Source of the DNA: Brevibacterium permense | GTDB taxonomy: Bacteria > Actinomycetota > Actinomycetes > Actinomycetales > Brevibacteriaceae | DNA length: 64,000 nucleotides | NCBI RefSeq assembly: GCF_013280495.1 | Contig: NZ_JABSSX010000013.1 | Location: 1 to 64,000 of the forward strand | Direction of reading: 5' to 3' | In this document: in pieces, positions 42,004 through 52,113 of the stretch | How the letters are laid out: each line of letters starts with the position of its first letter | Numbering within the stretch: the stretch's first letter is position 1 | Program-made: the position numbers and the translations under genes | The notes under the pieces: generated by a model | Seen by the model: only the letters and a program-made list of their open reading frames with translations | Databases searched by the model: none | What the model was told of the DNA's origin: nothing

Positions 42004-43488
42004 TCAGTTCGTTCGGAACCTCAGGGGTTCGGTGCGGTCACTGAGTTCGTGGGGTCGGCGTCCTTCGCCGCGGACGAAGGCGAGATAGCACAGCCACAGC
42101 GCTGCGACCCAGAGCAGACCGACCCACAGGGCCGGCCGCGAATCGGGGACGATGCCGACCATGACGACGACGAAGATGATGAACGCCACCGTGATCCATG
42201 AACCCACCGGCCACAGCGGGACGGGGAATTCGCTGGGAGGACGAGCCTCCTCGGCGATCACACGTTTCATCCGCAGATGAGCGGCGAGGACGATCAGCCA
42301 CACCAGCAGCGTCGCGAAGGTGGCCAAGGCACCGAGGAGGAACAGGGCCTGGTCGGGGTAGAGGTAGTTGAGGACGACGCCTGCCAGCAGCGCGACGATC
42401 ATCGTGATCACGGTCATCACCGGCACGCCGTTGCGGGAGGTGCGGGCGAAGGACCGTGGGGCCTGACCCTGTTCGGCGAGACCGTGGAGCATCCGTCCGG
42501 CACCGAAGATATCGGCGTTCATGGCCGACAGGGCCGCTGTGACGAGGACGACCTGGAGGACGGCGGCGGCCGCGGTGAAGCCGACGGAGTCGAAGATCGC
42601 GACGAAGGGGCTGATCTCGGAGGTGATCTGATTCCACGGCAGGATGCACATGATGACGCCGAGGGTGAGGACGTAGAAGAGGAGGATGCGCAACGGCACC
42701 GAGTTGATGGCGGCCGGGATCACTTTCTTCGGGTTCTGGGCCTCACCAGCGGTGACGCCGATGATTTCGACGCCGCCGAAGGCGAACATGACGATGGTGA
42801 ACGACGACAGCAGACCCCAGATTCCGTTGGGGAAGAAGCCGCCGTTGTCGAACAGCGACTGCGGTCCCATCTGGTCATGGTCGGCGATACCGAAGCCGAA
42901 GACGATGATGGCCACACCTGCGACGATGAGGGCGACTATCGCGGCGATTTTAATGAGCGCAAACCAGAATTCGAGCTCACCGAAGACTTTGACTCCCAGC
43001 ATGTTGATCGCGGCGATGAAGAACACGACGGCGAGCACCCAGATCCACCGGGGCACATCCGGGAACCAGAAGCCCATGTAGACGCCGATCGCGGTGGCGT
43101 CGAAGACGGCGACAAGGACCATTTCGAAGGCGAAGGTCCAACCGACGAGAAACCCGGCGAAGGGGTGGATATAGCTGGAGGCGAACTGTCCGAAGGACCC
43201 GGAGACGGGGTGGCGGACGACGAGTTCGCCAAGTGCTCGCATGACCATGAACACAGCTGCGCCGCCGATGATGTAGGCGAGCAGGACCGCAGGTCCGGCG
43301 GCTTGGATTGATTCCGATGACCCCATGAAGAGGCCAGTGCCGATAGCCGAGCCGAGGGCCATGAATCGGATATGGCGGGCGGTCAGGCCGCGCCGCAGGC
43401 CTGCGTTCTCCCCGTTGTCGTCAGCGCGTTCGTCGGCGCGATCGTTCGCGGGGAGCGCCTCGTTGCCGTTCCTGTCGGCTGGAGCCAT
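42004..43488 (-). CDS. Amino acid permease, AAT/APC family
   Basis: A 494-residue permease with twelve helices and the AAT signature LTARHIRFMALGSAIGTGLFMGSS at the start and IIGVTAGEAQNPKKVIPAAINSV in the middle. The family takes up amino acids such as D-Ser/D-Ala/Gly, Asn, Phe or GABA by H+ symport. The N-terminal 35 residues are hydrophilic. The ATG at 43488 is chosen since GAGGA precedes it; the longer frame is unrelated to the family. Confidence 0.9.
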   Translation of the reverse strand: MAPADRNGNEALPANDRADERADDNGENAGLRRGLTARHIRFMALGSAIGTGLFMGSSESIQAAGPAVLLAYIIGGAAVFMVMRALGELVVRHPVSGSFGQFASSYIHPFAGFLVGWTFAFEMVLVAVFDATAIGVYMGFWFPDVPRWIWVLAVVFFIAAINMLGVKVFGELEFWFALIKIAAIVALIVAGVAIIVFGFGIADHDQMGPQSLFDNGGFFPNGIWGLLSSFTIVMFAFGGVEIIGVTAGEAQNPKKVIPAAINSVPLRILLFYVLTLGVIMCILPWNQITSEISPFVAIFDSVGFTAAAAVLQVVLVTAALSAMNADIFGAGRMLHGLAEQGQAPRSFARTSRNGVPVMTVITMIVALLAGVVLNYLYPDQALFLLGALATFATLLVWLIVLAAHLRMKRVIAEEARPPSEFPVPLWPVGSWITVAFIIFVVVMVGIVPDSRPALWVGLLWVAALWLCYLAFVRGEGRRPHELSDRTEPLRFRTN

Positions 43489-43630
43489 CGGTGTCCTCGG
43501 TCCTCTTCTCTCGACTGCACGAGGCCACACTTCGAACTCGTACTCTGTCTCGGCCCCCAACGCACGTCTCAGAATCTCATACCGGTCGGATGGCATTCTC
43601 TGCGGGTTGGGGCAATGAGTCAGAGATCAC

Positions 43631-44206
43631 TCAGGCTGTCTGGCGGTCGCTTGCGAGCATCCCGAAGATGAGGGTGTCGGTCCATTCGCCCTTCGACCAC
43701 CAGTCCTTGCGCAGGTGGGCTTCCTGACGCATGGCGATCCTCTGAGCCAGCTTCGCCGAGGCGGTGTTCCGGGCATCCATCTGCGCGAACACCCGATGGA
43801 GACCGTAATGGTCGAAGGCGACGTTGAGCACGGCGATGGCCGCCTCCGTGGCGAAGCCGTGGCCACCGGCTGCCGGATCGAGGATCCACCCGATCTCCGC
43901 CTTCTCTTCACTGCCGTCTTCGAGCCAGAGCGCGATGTCACCGATGACCCGTGATCCCTCAAGCGAATCGAGTCCGTCGGCAGTCTCGATGACCAGCGCC
44001 AGGGCACGGGACTCGGTCTCGAGGCCTGTCCGCGGAATGCGTTTGGCGATCTGGGTCTCGGCCACCTCGGCGGTCCAGGGATCCTGGAGGAGGAACCGGG
44101 AGACGTCCTCGCGGGAGAGAATCCGCAGCTGTGCCTCGGCGTCGGATTCGACATAGGGGCGCAGACGCAAACGGTCGGTGGTCAGAGGCAGATCCACGGG
44201 GTCCAT
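43631..44206 (-). CDS. RimJ/RimL-type GNAT acetyltransferase
   Basis: A 191-residue acetyltransferase: TDRLRLRPYVESDAEAQLRIL at the start, AEIGWILDPAAGGHGFATEA (acetyl-CoA loop) and HRVFAQMDARNTASAKLAQRI typical of the RimJ/RimL branch. Substrate unknown. The ATG at 44206 excludes an unrelated 24-residue extension. Confidence 0.88.
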   Translation of the reverse strand: MDPVDLPLTTDRLRLRPYVESDAEAQLRILSREDVSRFLLQDPWTAEVAETQIAKRIPRTGLETESRALALVIETADGLDSLEGSRVIGDIALWLEDGSEEKAEIGWILDPAAGGHGFATEAAIAVLNVAFDHYGLHRVFAQMDARNTASAKLAQRIAMRQEAHLRKDWWSKGEWTDTLIFGMLASDRQTA

Positions 44207-44240
44207 GGACTCACTCTGCCACGGGAACCTGTGCGCAGCA

Positions 44241-44284
44241 CGAACGACGCCGGACGCTTCCCTGGAAGCATCCGGCATCGTTCG
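44241..44284. terminator. Long hairpin with 21-bp arms
   Basis: Arms 44241-44261 and 44264-44284 pair at 19 of 21 positions around a 2-base loop, just downstream of the alkaline phosphatase gene (minus). It is strongly stable and has no T-tract; probably the phosphatase terminator. Confidence 0.75.
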
Positions 44285-44359
44285 CGCTCACACGCAGTGA
44301 CTCAGATGGCGCGGTGGAGCTGAGGTGGAGCAGTGAGGCGGTGGAGCCTCACCCACGGC

Positions 44360-46180
44360 TCAGGCGGGGAGGAACCCGCGGCGCTTGGCCATGCGGACCA
44401 GGGCCGATCCGCCGATGATCGCGGCCACGCCGAAGAATATCGCGGCACCGATCTCGACGCCGGTGCGCGGCAGGGTCCCGCCGCCACCGCCGGCCAGCCC
44501 CGGACCTTCGTTTCCGCCGCCGGAGGAGGCATTTCCTTCGCCTCCCTCGGAACCGCCGTTCGCGCCGGAACCGCCGTTCGCGCCGGAACCGCCGCCCGCG
44601 GCATCGGAGGAGCCGTCGGAGTCGTCGGATCCGTTCGAGTCCTGGGCACCTGCGGAACCGTCATTGCCGCCGGCATCGGAGGAGCCGTTGGAGCCGTTCG
44701 CATCGTCCGAGCCGTTTGTGTCATCGGTTCCGGCTGCATCGTCGTTGCCGTTCGCGTCGTCGCCCGGGTCACCGGGAACCTCTGCGTCGGGATCGAGTCC
44801 CAGGCCGTCGGCGATCGTGTGGTGCATGTCCGTCTGGTCGGTCAGTCCGACGACGTTGGCCGCACCCGGGCCGTAGGCGGCGATGCGGATCTGTGTGCCG
44901 GTGTGACCCTGCGACTCCTCTTCGTCTGCGGTCGCGTAGTTCATGGTCATGTCGGTGCCGTCGGCGGTGGTCAGCGTTCGAGTGAGTCCCGGAGTGTCCA
45001 TGCCGGTGGATACGATCTGGCTCGTGTGAGCGTGATCGGCGGTGGTGATGACGAGGGTCTCGCCGTCCTTCTTGGCGAAGTCGAGGGCTGTCTTGACCGC
45101 CTCGTCGAGGTCGACGGTCTCACCGATCTGACCGCACGGGTTGGCTGCGTGATCCTGCTTGTCGATGCTTGCTCCCTCGACCTGGAGGAAGAAGCCTTTG
45201 TCGTTGTCGAGCAGGTCGACGGCCTTATTCGTCAGCTGATCGAGCTTCGGAACCTCTGAGGTGCGCTCCGGGTTGTTCGTGCACTTCACTGCGGGTTCGG
45301 TGGCGCCTCCGTGAGTGGCCTTCGGTCCCTCCCAGCGAACGGGGAAATTGCCCTCCGTGAAGAGACCGAGCACCGGCGAATCCTGGTTCGCCTCGGTGAC
45401 GGATTCGAGTGAGCCGGAATCGTCGACGAGCTGGTAGCCGCGGTCCTCCGCCTGCTCACGCAGCGTCTTGTCCTTCCAGTCACCGGCTTTGGCCTTCTGC
45501 TCGAAGGAGGTCGAACCGCCGCCGAGCGTGACATCGGCGCGAGCGTTGAGGATCTGCTCGCTGATCGACCCGAGGCCGCCGTTCTCCAGCGCCTCACCGG
45601 AGCAGTCCTTGCTCGTCTCCTCGGGCCCGTAGCAGCCGCGGAGGCTGATGTGGGAGAGCTGCGCGGCAGGAGTAGCGTCCTGGATCTCCGCAGTGGAGAC
45701 GTCGCCGGTCTTCATGCCCTTCGCGCGAGCCATTTCGATGAGGGTCTTGTGCGGGTTGCCCTTGCGGTCGACGCCCAGCGCACCGTTGTAGGTCTTCGTG
45801 CCCGAGGACCAGCCGGTCGCGCTCGCCGCGGAGTCGGTGACGTAGTCCGGCTTGCCGGTGTCCTTGTCCACCGCGTACGTCGTGTACTGCCCGGTCAGAG
45901 GCAGCTCATCGAGACCGTCGAAGCGTCCGTGGGCGCCCTTCGCGTAGTTGCGGGCGGCGGTGATCTCCGAATCGCCCATGCCGTCGCCGATGAGGAGGAT
46001 GACGTTCTTCGCGCTCGAATCCTCGACGGCATCGCGGATGACGTCAGTGTTGTCTCCGTCGAGTTGACGGGCGCCGCCGGGTTCATCGATTCCCGCAGCC
46101 TGGGCGGGGCCGGCGTATCCGAAGAGTGCGAGGCTGAGTGCGCCGGTCGCCGCAGCGAGACGCAGTGTTCTCTTGGCCAT
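44360..46180 (-). CDS. phoA: Alkaline phosphatase with LPXTG cell-wall anchor
   Basis: A 606-residue secreted phosphatase. The signal peptide ends near residue 29 (GPAQAAG). The PhoA core follows: metal site [18 protein letters not shown], nucleophile Ser117 in [13 protein letters not shown], and late metal ligands in [13 protein letters not shown] long low-complexity linker rich in Asn, Gly, Asp, Ser (residues about 470-568) leads to LPRTG at 570-574, a hydrophobic helix and the basic tail KRRGFLPA. That is a sortase sorting signal, so the enzyme is displayed on the wall instead of being free. The pilus sortase at 53.5 kb is class C and probably not its anchor enzyme. A single GTTCACGAAC word upstream recalls PHO boxes but is weak evidence. 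Confidence 0.93.
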   Translation of the reverse strand: MAKRTLRLAAATGALSLALFGYAGPAQAAGIDEPGGARQLDGDNTDVIRDAVEDSSAKNVILLIGDGMGDSEITAARNYAKGAHGRFDGLDELPLTGQYTTYAVDKDTGKPDYVTDSAASATGWSSGTKTYNGALGVDRKGNPHKTLIEMARAKGMKTGDVSTAEIQDATPAAQLSHISLRGCYGPEETSKDCSGEALENGGLGSISEQILNARADVTLGGGSTSFEQKAKAGDWKDKTLREQAEDRGYQLVDDSGSLESVTEANQDSPVLGLFTEGNFPVRWEGPKATHGGATEPAVKCTNNPERTSEVPKLDQLTNKAVDLLDNDKGFFLQVEGASIDKQDHAANPCGQIGETVDLDEAVKTALDFAKKDGETLVITTADHAHTSQIVSTGMDTPGLTRTLTTADGTDMTMNYATADEEESQGHTGTQIRIAAYGPGAANVVGLTDQTDMHHTIADGLGLDPDAEVPGDPGDDANGNDDAAGTDDTNGSDDANGSNGSSDAGGNDGSAGAQDSNGSDDSDGSSDAAGGGSGANGGSGANGGSEGGEGNASSGGGNEGPGLAGGGGGTLPRTGVEIGAAIFFGVAAIIGGSALVRMAKRRGFLPA

Positions 46181-46476
46181 GTGCTGTCCTTTCGTAGAGA
46201 GGCACAGGCGCTCACTGGGGGCGTGAATCCGCCGTGGTCAGAGAGATGGCGGCGGCAGTTCACGAACGGGCGTGTGAGCGACGAGTGCGAGCAATCGCCA
46301 CCCAACTTACTCAGCATTTTCACAAGTTGAGTGGAGGGAATGTGAAGCCTGAGTTAACTCGATGAATTCTCGTCGTTACGTGTCGCGCCCACCGCAGGAA
46401 CCAGTGACAAATGGCACCCCTGCCTCGGTGAGAAATGGCATCTGTGCAGGTGACTGCGGATTTCTAGTCTGTGAAC

Positions 46477-46865
46477 ATGACTTCATCGACAGCGCTCAAC
46501 ACAGTCCCTCACCCGCAGACTCATACCCCTCACCCGCAGACGGCGACCGACATACAGCCTGCGGTCAATCTCACCCATCTGACCAAGAGCTTCGGCGACC
46601 TGCGGGCCGTCGACGGCCTCGATCTCTCCATCCGTCCCGGCAAAGTCAGCTCCGTCCTGCAGACCGGCGGTCTGCCCGATGACCTCACCGTCCGTGAAAC
46701 CGTCGACTACACGTCCGCGATCTTCGCTTCCTCCCTCGACACCGACGTTGTCCTCGAACGCGCCGGGATCGCCGATATCGCAGGCTCGGTGGTCAAGAAG
46801 TGCTCGGGCGGACAGAAGCAGCGACTGCGGTTCGCCATGGCACTGCTGCCGGACCCGGCCCTCAC
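46477..46865 (+). pseudogene. ABC ATPase with the Walker A region deleted
   Basis: It reads VNLTHLTKSFGDLRAVDGLDLSIRPG like the start of a DrrA/YvfR-type ATPase, then jumps to KVSSVLQTGGLPDDLTVRET, which in intact relatives lies some 60 residues later. The nucleotide-binding loop is lost. The signature KCSGGQKQRLRFAMALL is present, then the frame breaks before Walker B. Confidence 0.75.
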
Positions 46866-47537
46866 AGGAGCACGAACGCCGCGCTCTACATCTCGGTGTC
46901 CCTGGCCACATACGGGGCGATGATCGCCACGGCCACCGGCGGCGCTCAGGTCGCGATCGAACGGGCGCTGGGCTGGAGCCGACAGCTGGCACTGACTCCC
47001 TTGCACCCGGCGGCCTACATCCTCATCGAGGTGATCGTGTCCATGGCCCTCGGCGCGGTGTCCGTCATCGTCGTCTTCGTCCTTGCGTCGCTCACCGGCG
47101 TCCACGCACCGCTGGGCACCCTCATCGCCTCGGGGCTGCTCGTCATCCTCACCTCAGGAGTGTTCGCGGCCTTCGGCGTCATGCTCGGCTACCTGCTGCC
47201 GGCGGAGAACGCGATTCAGGTCGCCAGCATGGTCCTCGGCATCCTCTCCCTCATCGGCGGACTCTTCGTCCCGCTGGCGATCTGGCCGGACACCCTGCAG
47301 ACGATCGCCCCCTTCACCCCGGCCTACGGAACGATGCACGGGGCGTCACCGCTGCCTGCGAGGGAGACCGATGTGCTGCGCGCGGCCGCCGACGGGGCGA
47401 GCGTCGACGAGGTGGGCGCCCAGCTCTATCTGTCAGCCGGCACCGTGCGGAACCGCCTGTCGTCGGCGATCGGGAAGACGAACGCCCGCAACCGTGCCGA
47501 TGCCGCACGGATCGCGTCCGAGAACGGCTGGCTGTAA
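46866..47537 (+). pseudogene. Fused remnants of an ABC permease and a LuxR-type response regulator
   Basis: Up to about 47343 the frame reads as the latter part of an ABC-2 permease (TGGAQVAIERALGWSRQLAL, GVMLGYLLPAENAIQVASMV, PFTPAYGTMHG). It then passes without a stop into the C-terminal HTH of a DesR-type response regulator (LPARETDVLRAAADGASVDE, GTVRNRLSSAIGKTNARNRA) and ends ASENGWL. The permease end, a histidine kinase and the receiver domain usually found between them are missing. This is a deletion product, not a designed fusion. Confidence 0.75.
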
Positions 47538-47565
47538 GCCTTTGCAGGTCGCAGCGCTCAGACGG

Positions 47566-48462
47566 TCACTTCTTGAGCGCCTGACCCCACGTCAGCTTCG
47601 GTCCCGACTTGAGGATCGAGCGCTCGAAGATCCTCGTGGCCAGCAGCAGCGCGAGCAGGGTGGTGACGATGAGGATGAGCAGAGATACCAGCGGCTCCCA
47701 CCAGGCGATGGTGCCGAGGAAGACTCGCATCGGCACTGCCACCGCCGCGGGGAACGGAATGTAGGGCAGCACCGCCATCACCGTTTCGTTCGACGAGAAG
47801 ATGATGACTCCCATATAGGGCAGAAAGATGAGCATCATGATCGGCGTGCTCGTCGACGGCAGATCCTCGGTGCGCGAGACCATCGATGCCGCGGCCGCGT
47901 AGAGGGCGGCGACCATGACGAAGCCGATGACGAAGAGCGGAATGAACCAGGCGATCGGTTCGGCGACCTTGCCCAGTACCAGGTCGTTTCCGCTGGCGGC
48001 GGCCCCGGCGAGGACCGCGATCGCGGTGAGTCCGATCTGTGCGAAGGCGAGGATCGTGCACGCGATGACCTTGCCGAACATGAGCACCCGCGCCGAGGTG
48101 GACGCGAGCAGGATCTCGACGATCCGCGACTGCTTCTCCTCCACCACGGACGAGGCGATCGTGTTCCCGAATGTCATCGCGGCCATGAAGAACACCAGCC
48201 CGAGCCCGAGTCCGATGAAGTAGGTGAGAGCCGGGTCCGGGGCGTCGGGGTCGAGGAGTTCGACCTCAGGAGGGACAGCACCGCCACCCCGGTCGGCGAA
48301 TCCTCCGATTCGACGACGGCGGATTCGACCTCCTCGGAGGTGATCAGGGCTTTTGCCTCGTTCGATGACGAGTCCGATCGCGGTGGTGAATTCGGCTCGG
48401 CTGCTGCCGGCGCGGGCTGCTTGAGTGCCGTCGGCGGCGGTGGTCGTTTCGGTGGTGCTCAT
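47566..48462 (-). pseudogene. NatB-like ABC permease, damaged N-terminal half
   Basis: The C-terminal half is intact and NatB-like (FGNTIASSVVEEKQSRIVEI, VSRTEDLPSTSTPIMMLIF). The N-terminal part reads RAEFTTAIGLVIER and then changes frame through about 48230-48390, where the first helix and most of the extracytoplasmic domain are missing. The start overlaps the end of natA by 4 bp. Confidence 0.7.
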
Positions 48463-49341
48463 GCCTGCGTGACCTCCTGGAAGAGACGGTTGAGGGCAAC
48501 GTCGTGCGGAGCGAAGGACGCCACCGAGGAGACGGTGAGCGCTTTGCGCAGGACCGCCTCGGCGGCATCGGCATTCGGGGCCGTGAACCGGACCCAATTG
48601 CCGTCGAGCTCGACGACGGAGATATCGGGCAGACCACGCACCCAGCCGAGGTCGGCATCGGTCTGCAGCGTCCACTCGGGCAGACTGCGCTGCCGGCGCA
48701 GTTCCGCGGTGGTGCCTGCTGCGACGAGGCGGCCGTCGTTGATGATGACGAGATCGTCGACGAGGCGTTCGACGAGGTCGAGCTGGTGGCTGGAGCACTG
48801 GGGCGCCGGAGGAGGCGAAGGCGGTGAGGACGCCGAGGGTGCGTTCGACGGCTGCAGGATCGAGGCCGGAGAACGGTTCGTCGAGGACGAGGGCTTGCGG
48901 GTCGTGGATTAGCGCCGCAGCGATCTGGACCTTCTGCTGATTGCCGAGGCTGACCGATTCGAGAGTATCGGTGGGTTCGCCCTTGAGGTCGAGCTGCTCG
49001 AGAAGGTCGAGGCCGCGCTTCATCGCCGCTTGGCGGGTGAGGCTGTGGAAGCGGGCGAGGTAGACGAGCTGATCGATGATCGGCATCTTCGGGTAGAGAC
49101 CTCGCTCCTCGGGCATGTAGCCGATCGCACTGCGGTGATGTGCGGTGATCGGATCACCGTCGACGAGGATGCGGCCGGAGTCCGTGGCGAGAACGCCGAG
49201 GAGGATCCGCATAGTCGTGGTCTTGCCCGAGCCGTTCGAGCCGACGAAACCGGTCATCCGGCTGTCGCCGATGTCGAAGCTGAGGTCGTGCAGCACCTGC
49301 TTGTCGCCGAAGCTGCGGTTGATGTTCTCCAAGGTGATCAT
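48459..49341 (-). pseudogene. NatA-like ABC ATPase with frameshift
   Basis: Walker A (FVGSNGSGKTTTMRIL), signature (ESVSLGNQQKVQIAAALI) and Walker B (ALVLDEPFSGLDP) are intact. At about 48795 the frame changes just before the switch region: SSGAPVL should continue with FSSHQLDLVER, but about four bases are missing. The proper C terminus (MRGLPDISVVELDGNWVRFT to EVTQA) is still present in the shifted frame. This is probably a recent inactivation. Confidence 0.75.
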
Positions 49342-49676
49342 GCTTCAACGCTATGTGGAGACCGGCGTGAGCGGATCAGCCGAACGGGTGAATTCGTGCT
49401 TCTACCTGCGGGGGATGGGCGTCAGGCAGATGCTTCGGTAATTGAAATTCGAACTACTGAGTAGTCGAAACCGAAACTACTCAGATGGACGTGGACTACC
49501 CGACTATTGCTGAAGCCCGGGGCCTGAGCAATGTCAATGACTGCTCAACTACATAAGTTAAAAGAGTTCGACCAGCTCCTCTCTCCCCATCCCCTGACCT
49601 GATCGCACTCTGACGTGCGCAGCCAGGGACTCGAAGCGAGCTGAAACACCATGCTCGACTTCGAAATGAGGAATGT
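49342..49676. other. Intergenic, pilus operon upstream region
   Basis: About 335 bases without a gene between the natA remnant and the pilus operon. It holds the palindrome ACTACT-G-AGTAGT (49453-49465), flanked by TTCG and CGAA, and another ACTACTCAG copy at 49476. GAGGA lies seven bases before the adhesin ATG. The palindrome may bind a regulator of either flank. Confidence 0.5.
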
Positions 49677-52103
49677 ATGACCCGGTTAGGTCTGCGCGTG
49701 CGCGCCTGGTGGGCTGCACTCACAGCTGTGCTCATGGTCGCCGCCGGTGGTGCCGTGATGTTGCCGGCTGCACCGGCCCAGGCTGCACCTGTTTCGATCA
49801 GCTGTGAGCCTGATGTGGTCTACTCCGTTTCGGGAAAGGGACAGCTGCGGAAGGCCGCAGGGGGTGTATCAAGCGACGTCGGCAACCCCGCGAGTGGCGT
49901 CGGCAAGTTCAATGGTTTGGGGATCGGTAAGACGGGGTCGGCCGTCTACGCTTACAACCGCTCAAGTAATGGCTCGGGTGGTGAGACAGTCGAGATCTAT
50001 CGGTTTGATACGTCAACTGGTCAGTGGTCTTCGACGCAAAAGAAGAAGTCGAGCGACGTTGCGTTCATCGGCGGGGCGGTGAACCTCAAAAGCGGGTTGT
50101 TCTACTTCGGGGGTTATACCGCAGACGGAAAGAAGTTTCGACTGTTCGTGTACGACCCGGATTCAGGCAACATTGCTTCGAAAGGGTGGATCAACACAAG
50201 CGCGAGTGCAAGCAATGCATCAAACGGCGATATCGCCTTCGACTCGTCGGGAAACCTCTTTGTCGTCCGGGGTGTTGGGCAAAAGACCACCATCTTCTCC
50301 GTGACTTCCACGAGCTTGGAGGCGGGCAGTGGCGAGAGTAATGAAATCATTGCAGGAGACTCCAAGGAGCGCACTACCACAAGCAATGTGAACGGCGTTG
50401 CCTTCGACGAAAACGGCGCAGGATACCTGGGTGCCGAGTCCACTGTTTCCGCTTGGGACACTCCAGATTGGTCCAACGAGAGTCAGTTCTTCGCAGGGAC
50501 TCACAGAGAAGGGCTCCTTGGCTGGAGAGTGGTCTGGGACTGGGTCGGTGACACCGGCAGCACAGATCTCGCGTCGTGTTCCTCTCCTGCAACTATCACT
50601 TTGCAGAAGAATATTCAGGACGGGCGAGCGAAAGCCGGAGACCAGTTCACGCTGAACCTTGAGCAAAATGGATCACCGCTGGCAACTGGTACAACTACGG
50701 GTACTGGCACTGGCCCGCAGCAGGTCGGTACTGTAGGCCCGCTCCCTGCCAAGCGCGGTGTCACAATCGACTTCTCAGAGACGGCGGGTACGTCCGATAC
50801 AAATCTTGACGACTACTACAGCGAATATTCCTGCGCTGTTGAAGGGAGCCAGAAAGTCTTGGCTTCGGGCAAAGCCACGTCAGGATCTGTGAAGATTCCG
50901 GCTGTGGGTCAGGGTGATGCCGTGATCTGCACAATCAAGAATGCTCCGCTGACTGCCAACGTCTCGATCCACAAGGACGTCGTTGACGAGAACGGTGAGA
51001 ACAAGAAGCCGGGTAAGGACTGGACAGTCGGTGCGAAAGCCACCGCCACCACCGACTCGGTGACCTCGACGCCCACGGCCGCCACGCAGAAGACCGACGC
51101 GAACGGCAATGCGAAGTGGGGACTGAAGTTCTCGAAGACCACCGGCCGGGCCACGGTTGCGATCTCCGAAACCCAACAGGACGGCTTCGAGTTCAAGAGC
51201 GGCTCCTGCGAAATCACCCATCTCGACGGGTCGAAGGACACGAAGAAGCTCACCAGCGACAAGAGCACCGATCTCACCGGAATCAAGCCGGGCGACAACG
51301 TCGACTGCGCCTACGTCAACAAGGTCAGCGACACCGCGCTGACCCTGGTGAAGAAGGTCGACAACAAGGCCGCCGCCGGCACCGCCAAGGACACCGACTG
51401 GACACTCAAGGCAGCTGGTGACACCGCTTCAGGAAACAAGACGATCGAAGGCAAGACCGGATCGACCGAAGTCACGAAGGCTAAGGTCAAGGCCGGCAAG
51501 TACTCACTGTCCGAGGCGGGTACTCCGAAGGGCTACGAGGCCTCCGACTGGGTGTGCAAGCCGACCTCCGGCTCCGGAGTCGTCACCTCTGACAAGAGCT
51601 CCGTGACCCTGAAGTCCGGCGACGACGTCACCTGCACCATCACGAACACCGCGAAAACCGGTGCCGTGACCTGGGGCAAGACCGACGAATCCGGAACAGC
51701 TCTCAAGGGATCGGTATGGACCCTGACCGGACCGGACGGATCCGCAGTCGACGTCGAGGACTGCGTGGCCGCCTCGGCGAGTGACTGCTCCGGAGCTGAC
51801 AAGGATCCGGCAGCGGGCAAGTTCTCGGTTGCCGACCTCAAGTGGGGCGACTACACGCTGACGGAGAAGAAGGCCCCGGCCGGATACATCCTCGACGACA
51901 CACCCCACACGTTCACGGTCTCCGGATCCGATCTCGACAAGAAGCTCGGGTCGTACACCAACGAGCAGAAGCCCCGAGTGGCGCTGCCGCTCACGGGTGG
52001 AACCGGAAGCCAGATCTACCTCATCGGCGGAGCAGCTCTGCTCGTCGCCGCCGGTGCCATCGCACTTCTCAAGGGCCTGCGCCGCAGGAACCGGAAGCAC
52101 TGA
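49677..52103 (+). CDS. Large LPXTG surface adhesin, probable pilus tip or shaft-associated protein
   Basis: An 808-residue secreted protein. The signal peptide ends near residue 38 (PAQAAP). Residues about 40-300 form repeated short beta segments (GLFYFGGYT, DIAFDSSGNLFVVRG, GVAFDENGAGYLGA) that suggest a beta-propeller-like domain. Residues about 305-760 contain four prealbumin/SpaA-like domains, several closing with the GxxVxCTIxN pattern. LPLTG at 770-774, a hydrophobic helix and the tail RRRNRKH form the sorting signal. It is first in the pilus operon, 10 bp before the major pilin, the usual place for the tip adhesin. Ligand unknown. The propeller part has lower GC than the rest. Confidence 0.88.
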   Translation: MTRLGLRVRAWWAALTAVLMVAAGGAVMLPAAPAQAAPVSISCEPDVVYSVSGKGQLRKAAGGVSSDVGNPASGVGKFNGLGIGKTGSAVYAYNRSSNGSGGETVEIYRFDTSTGQWSSTQKKKSSDVAFIGGAVNLKSGLFYFGGYTADGKKFRLFVYDPDSGNIASKGWINTSASASNASNGDIAFDSSGNLFVVRGVGQKTTIFSVTSTSLEAGSGESNEIIAGDSKERTTTSNVNGVAFDENGAGYLGAESTVSAWDTPDWSNESQFFAGTHREGLLGWRVVWDWVGDTGSTDLASCSSPATITLQKNIQDGRAKAGDQFTLNLEQNGSPLATGTTTGTGTGPQQVGTVGPLPAKRGVTIDFSETAGTSDTNLDDYYSEYSCAVEGSQKVLASGKATSGSVKIPAVGQGDAVICTIKNAPLTANVSIHKDVVDENGENKKPGKDWTVGAKATATTDSVTSTPTAATQKTDANGNAKWGLKFSKTTGRATVAISETQQDGFEFKSGSCEITHLDGSKDTKKLTSDKSTDLTGIKPGDNVDCAYVNKVSDTALTLVKKVDNKAAAGTAKDTDWTLKAAGDTASGNKTIEGKTGSTEVTKAKVKAGKYSLSEAGTPKGYEASDWVCKPTSGSGVVTSDKSSVTLKSGDDVTCTITNTAKTGAVTWGKTDESGTALKGSVWTLTGPDGSAVDVEDCVAASASDCSGADKDPAAGKFSVADLKWGDYTLTEKKAPAGYILDDTPHTFTVSGSDLDKKLGSYTNEQKPRVALPLTGGTGSQIYLIGGAALLVAAGAIALLKGLRRRNRKH

Positions 52104-52113
52104 AAGGGAAACA

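Noticed and set aside
42277..43311. 344-codon acidic plus-strand frame
   Set aside because: It mirrors the amino acid permease gene on the other strand and has extreme Asp/Glu/Gly/His bias typical of an antisense shadow.
46500..46550. Direct repeat CCTCACCCGCAGAC (two copies)
   Set aside because: It lies in the N terminus of the decayed ATPase (HPQT repeated) and shows no further copies or structure.
46800..47537. Novel permease-HTH fusion regulator
   Set aside because: The upstream ATPase is also deleted and frameshifted, and the HTH lacks its receiver domain, so the junction is a deletion scar.
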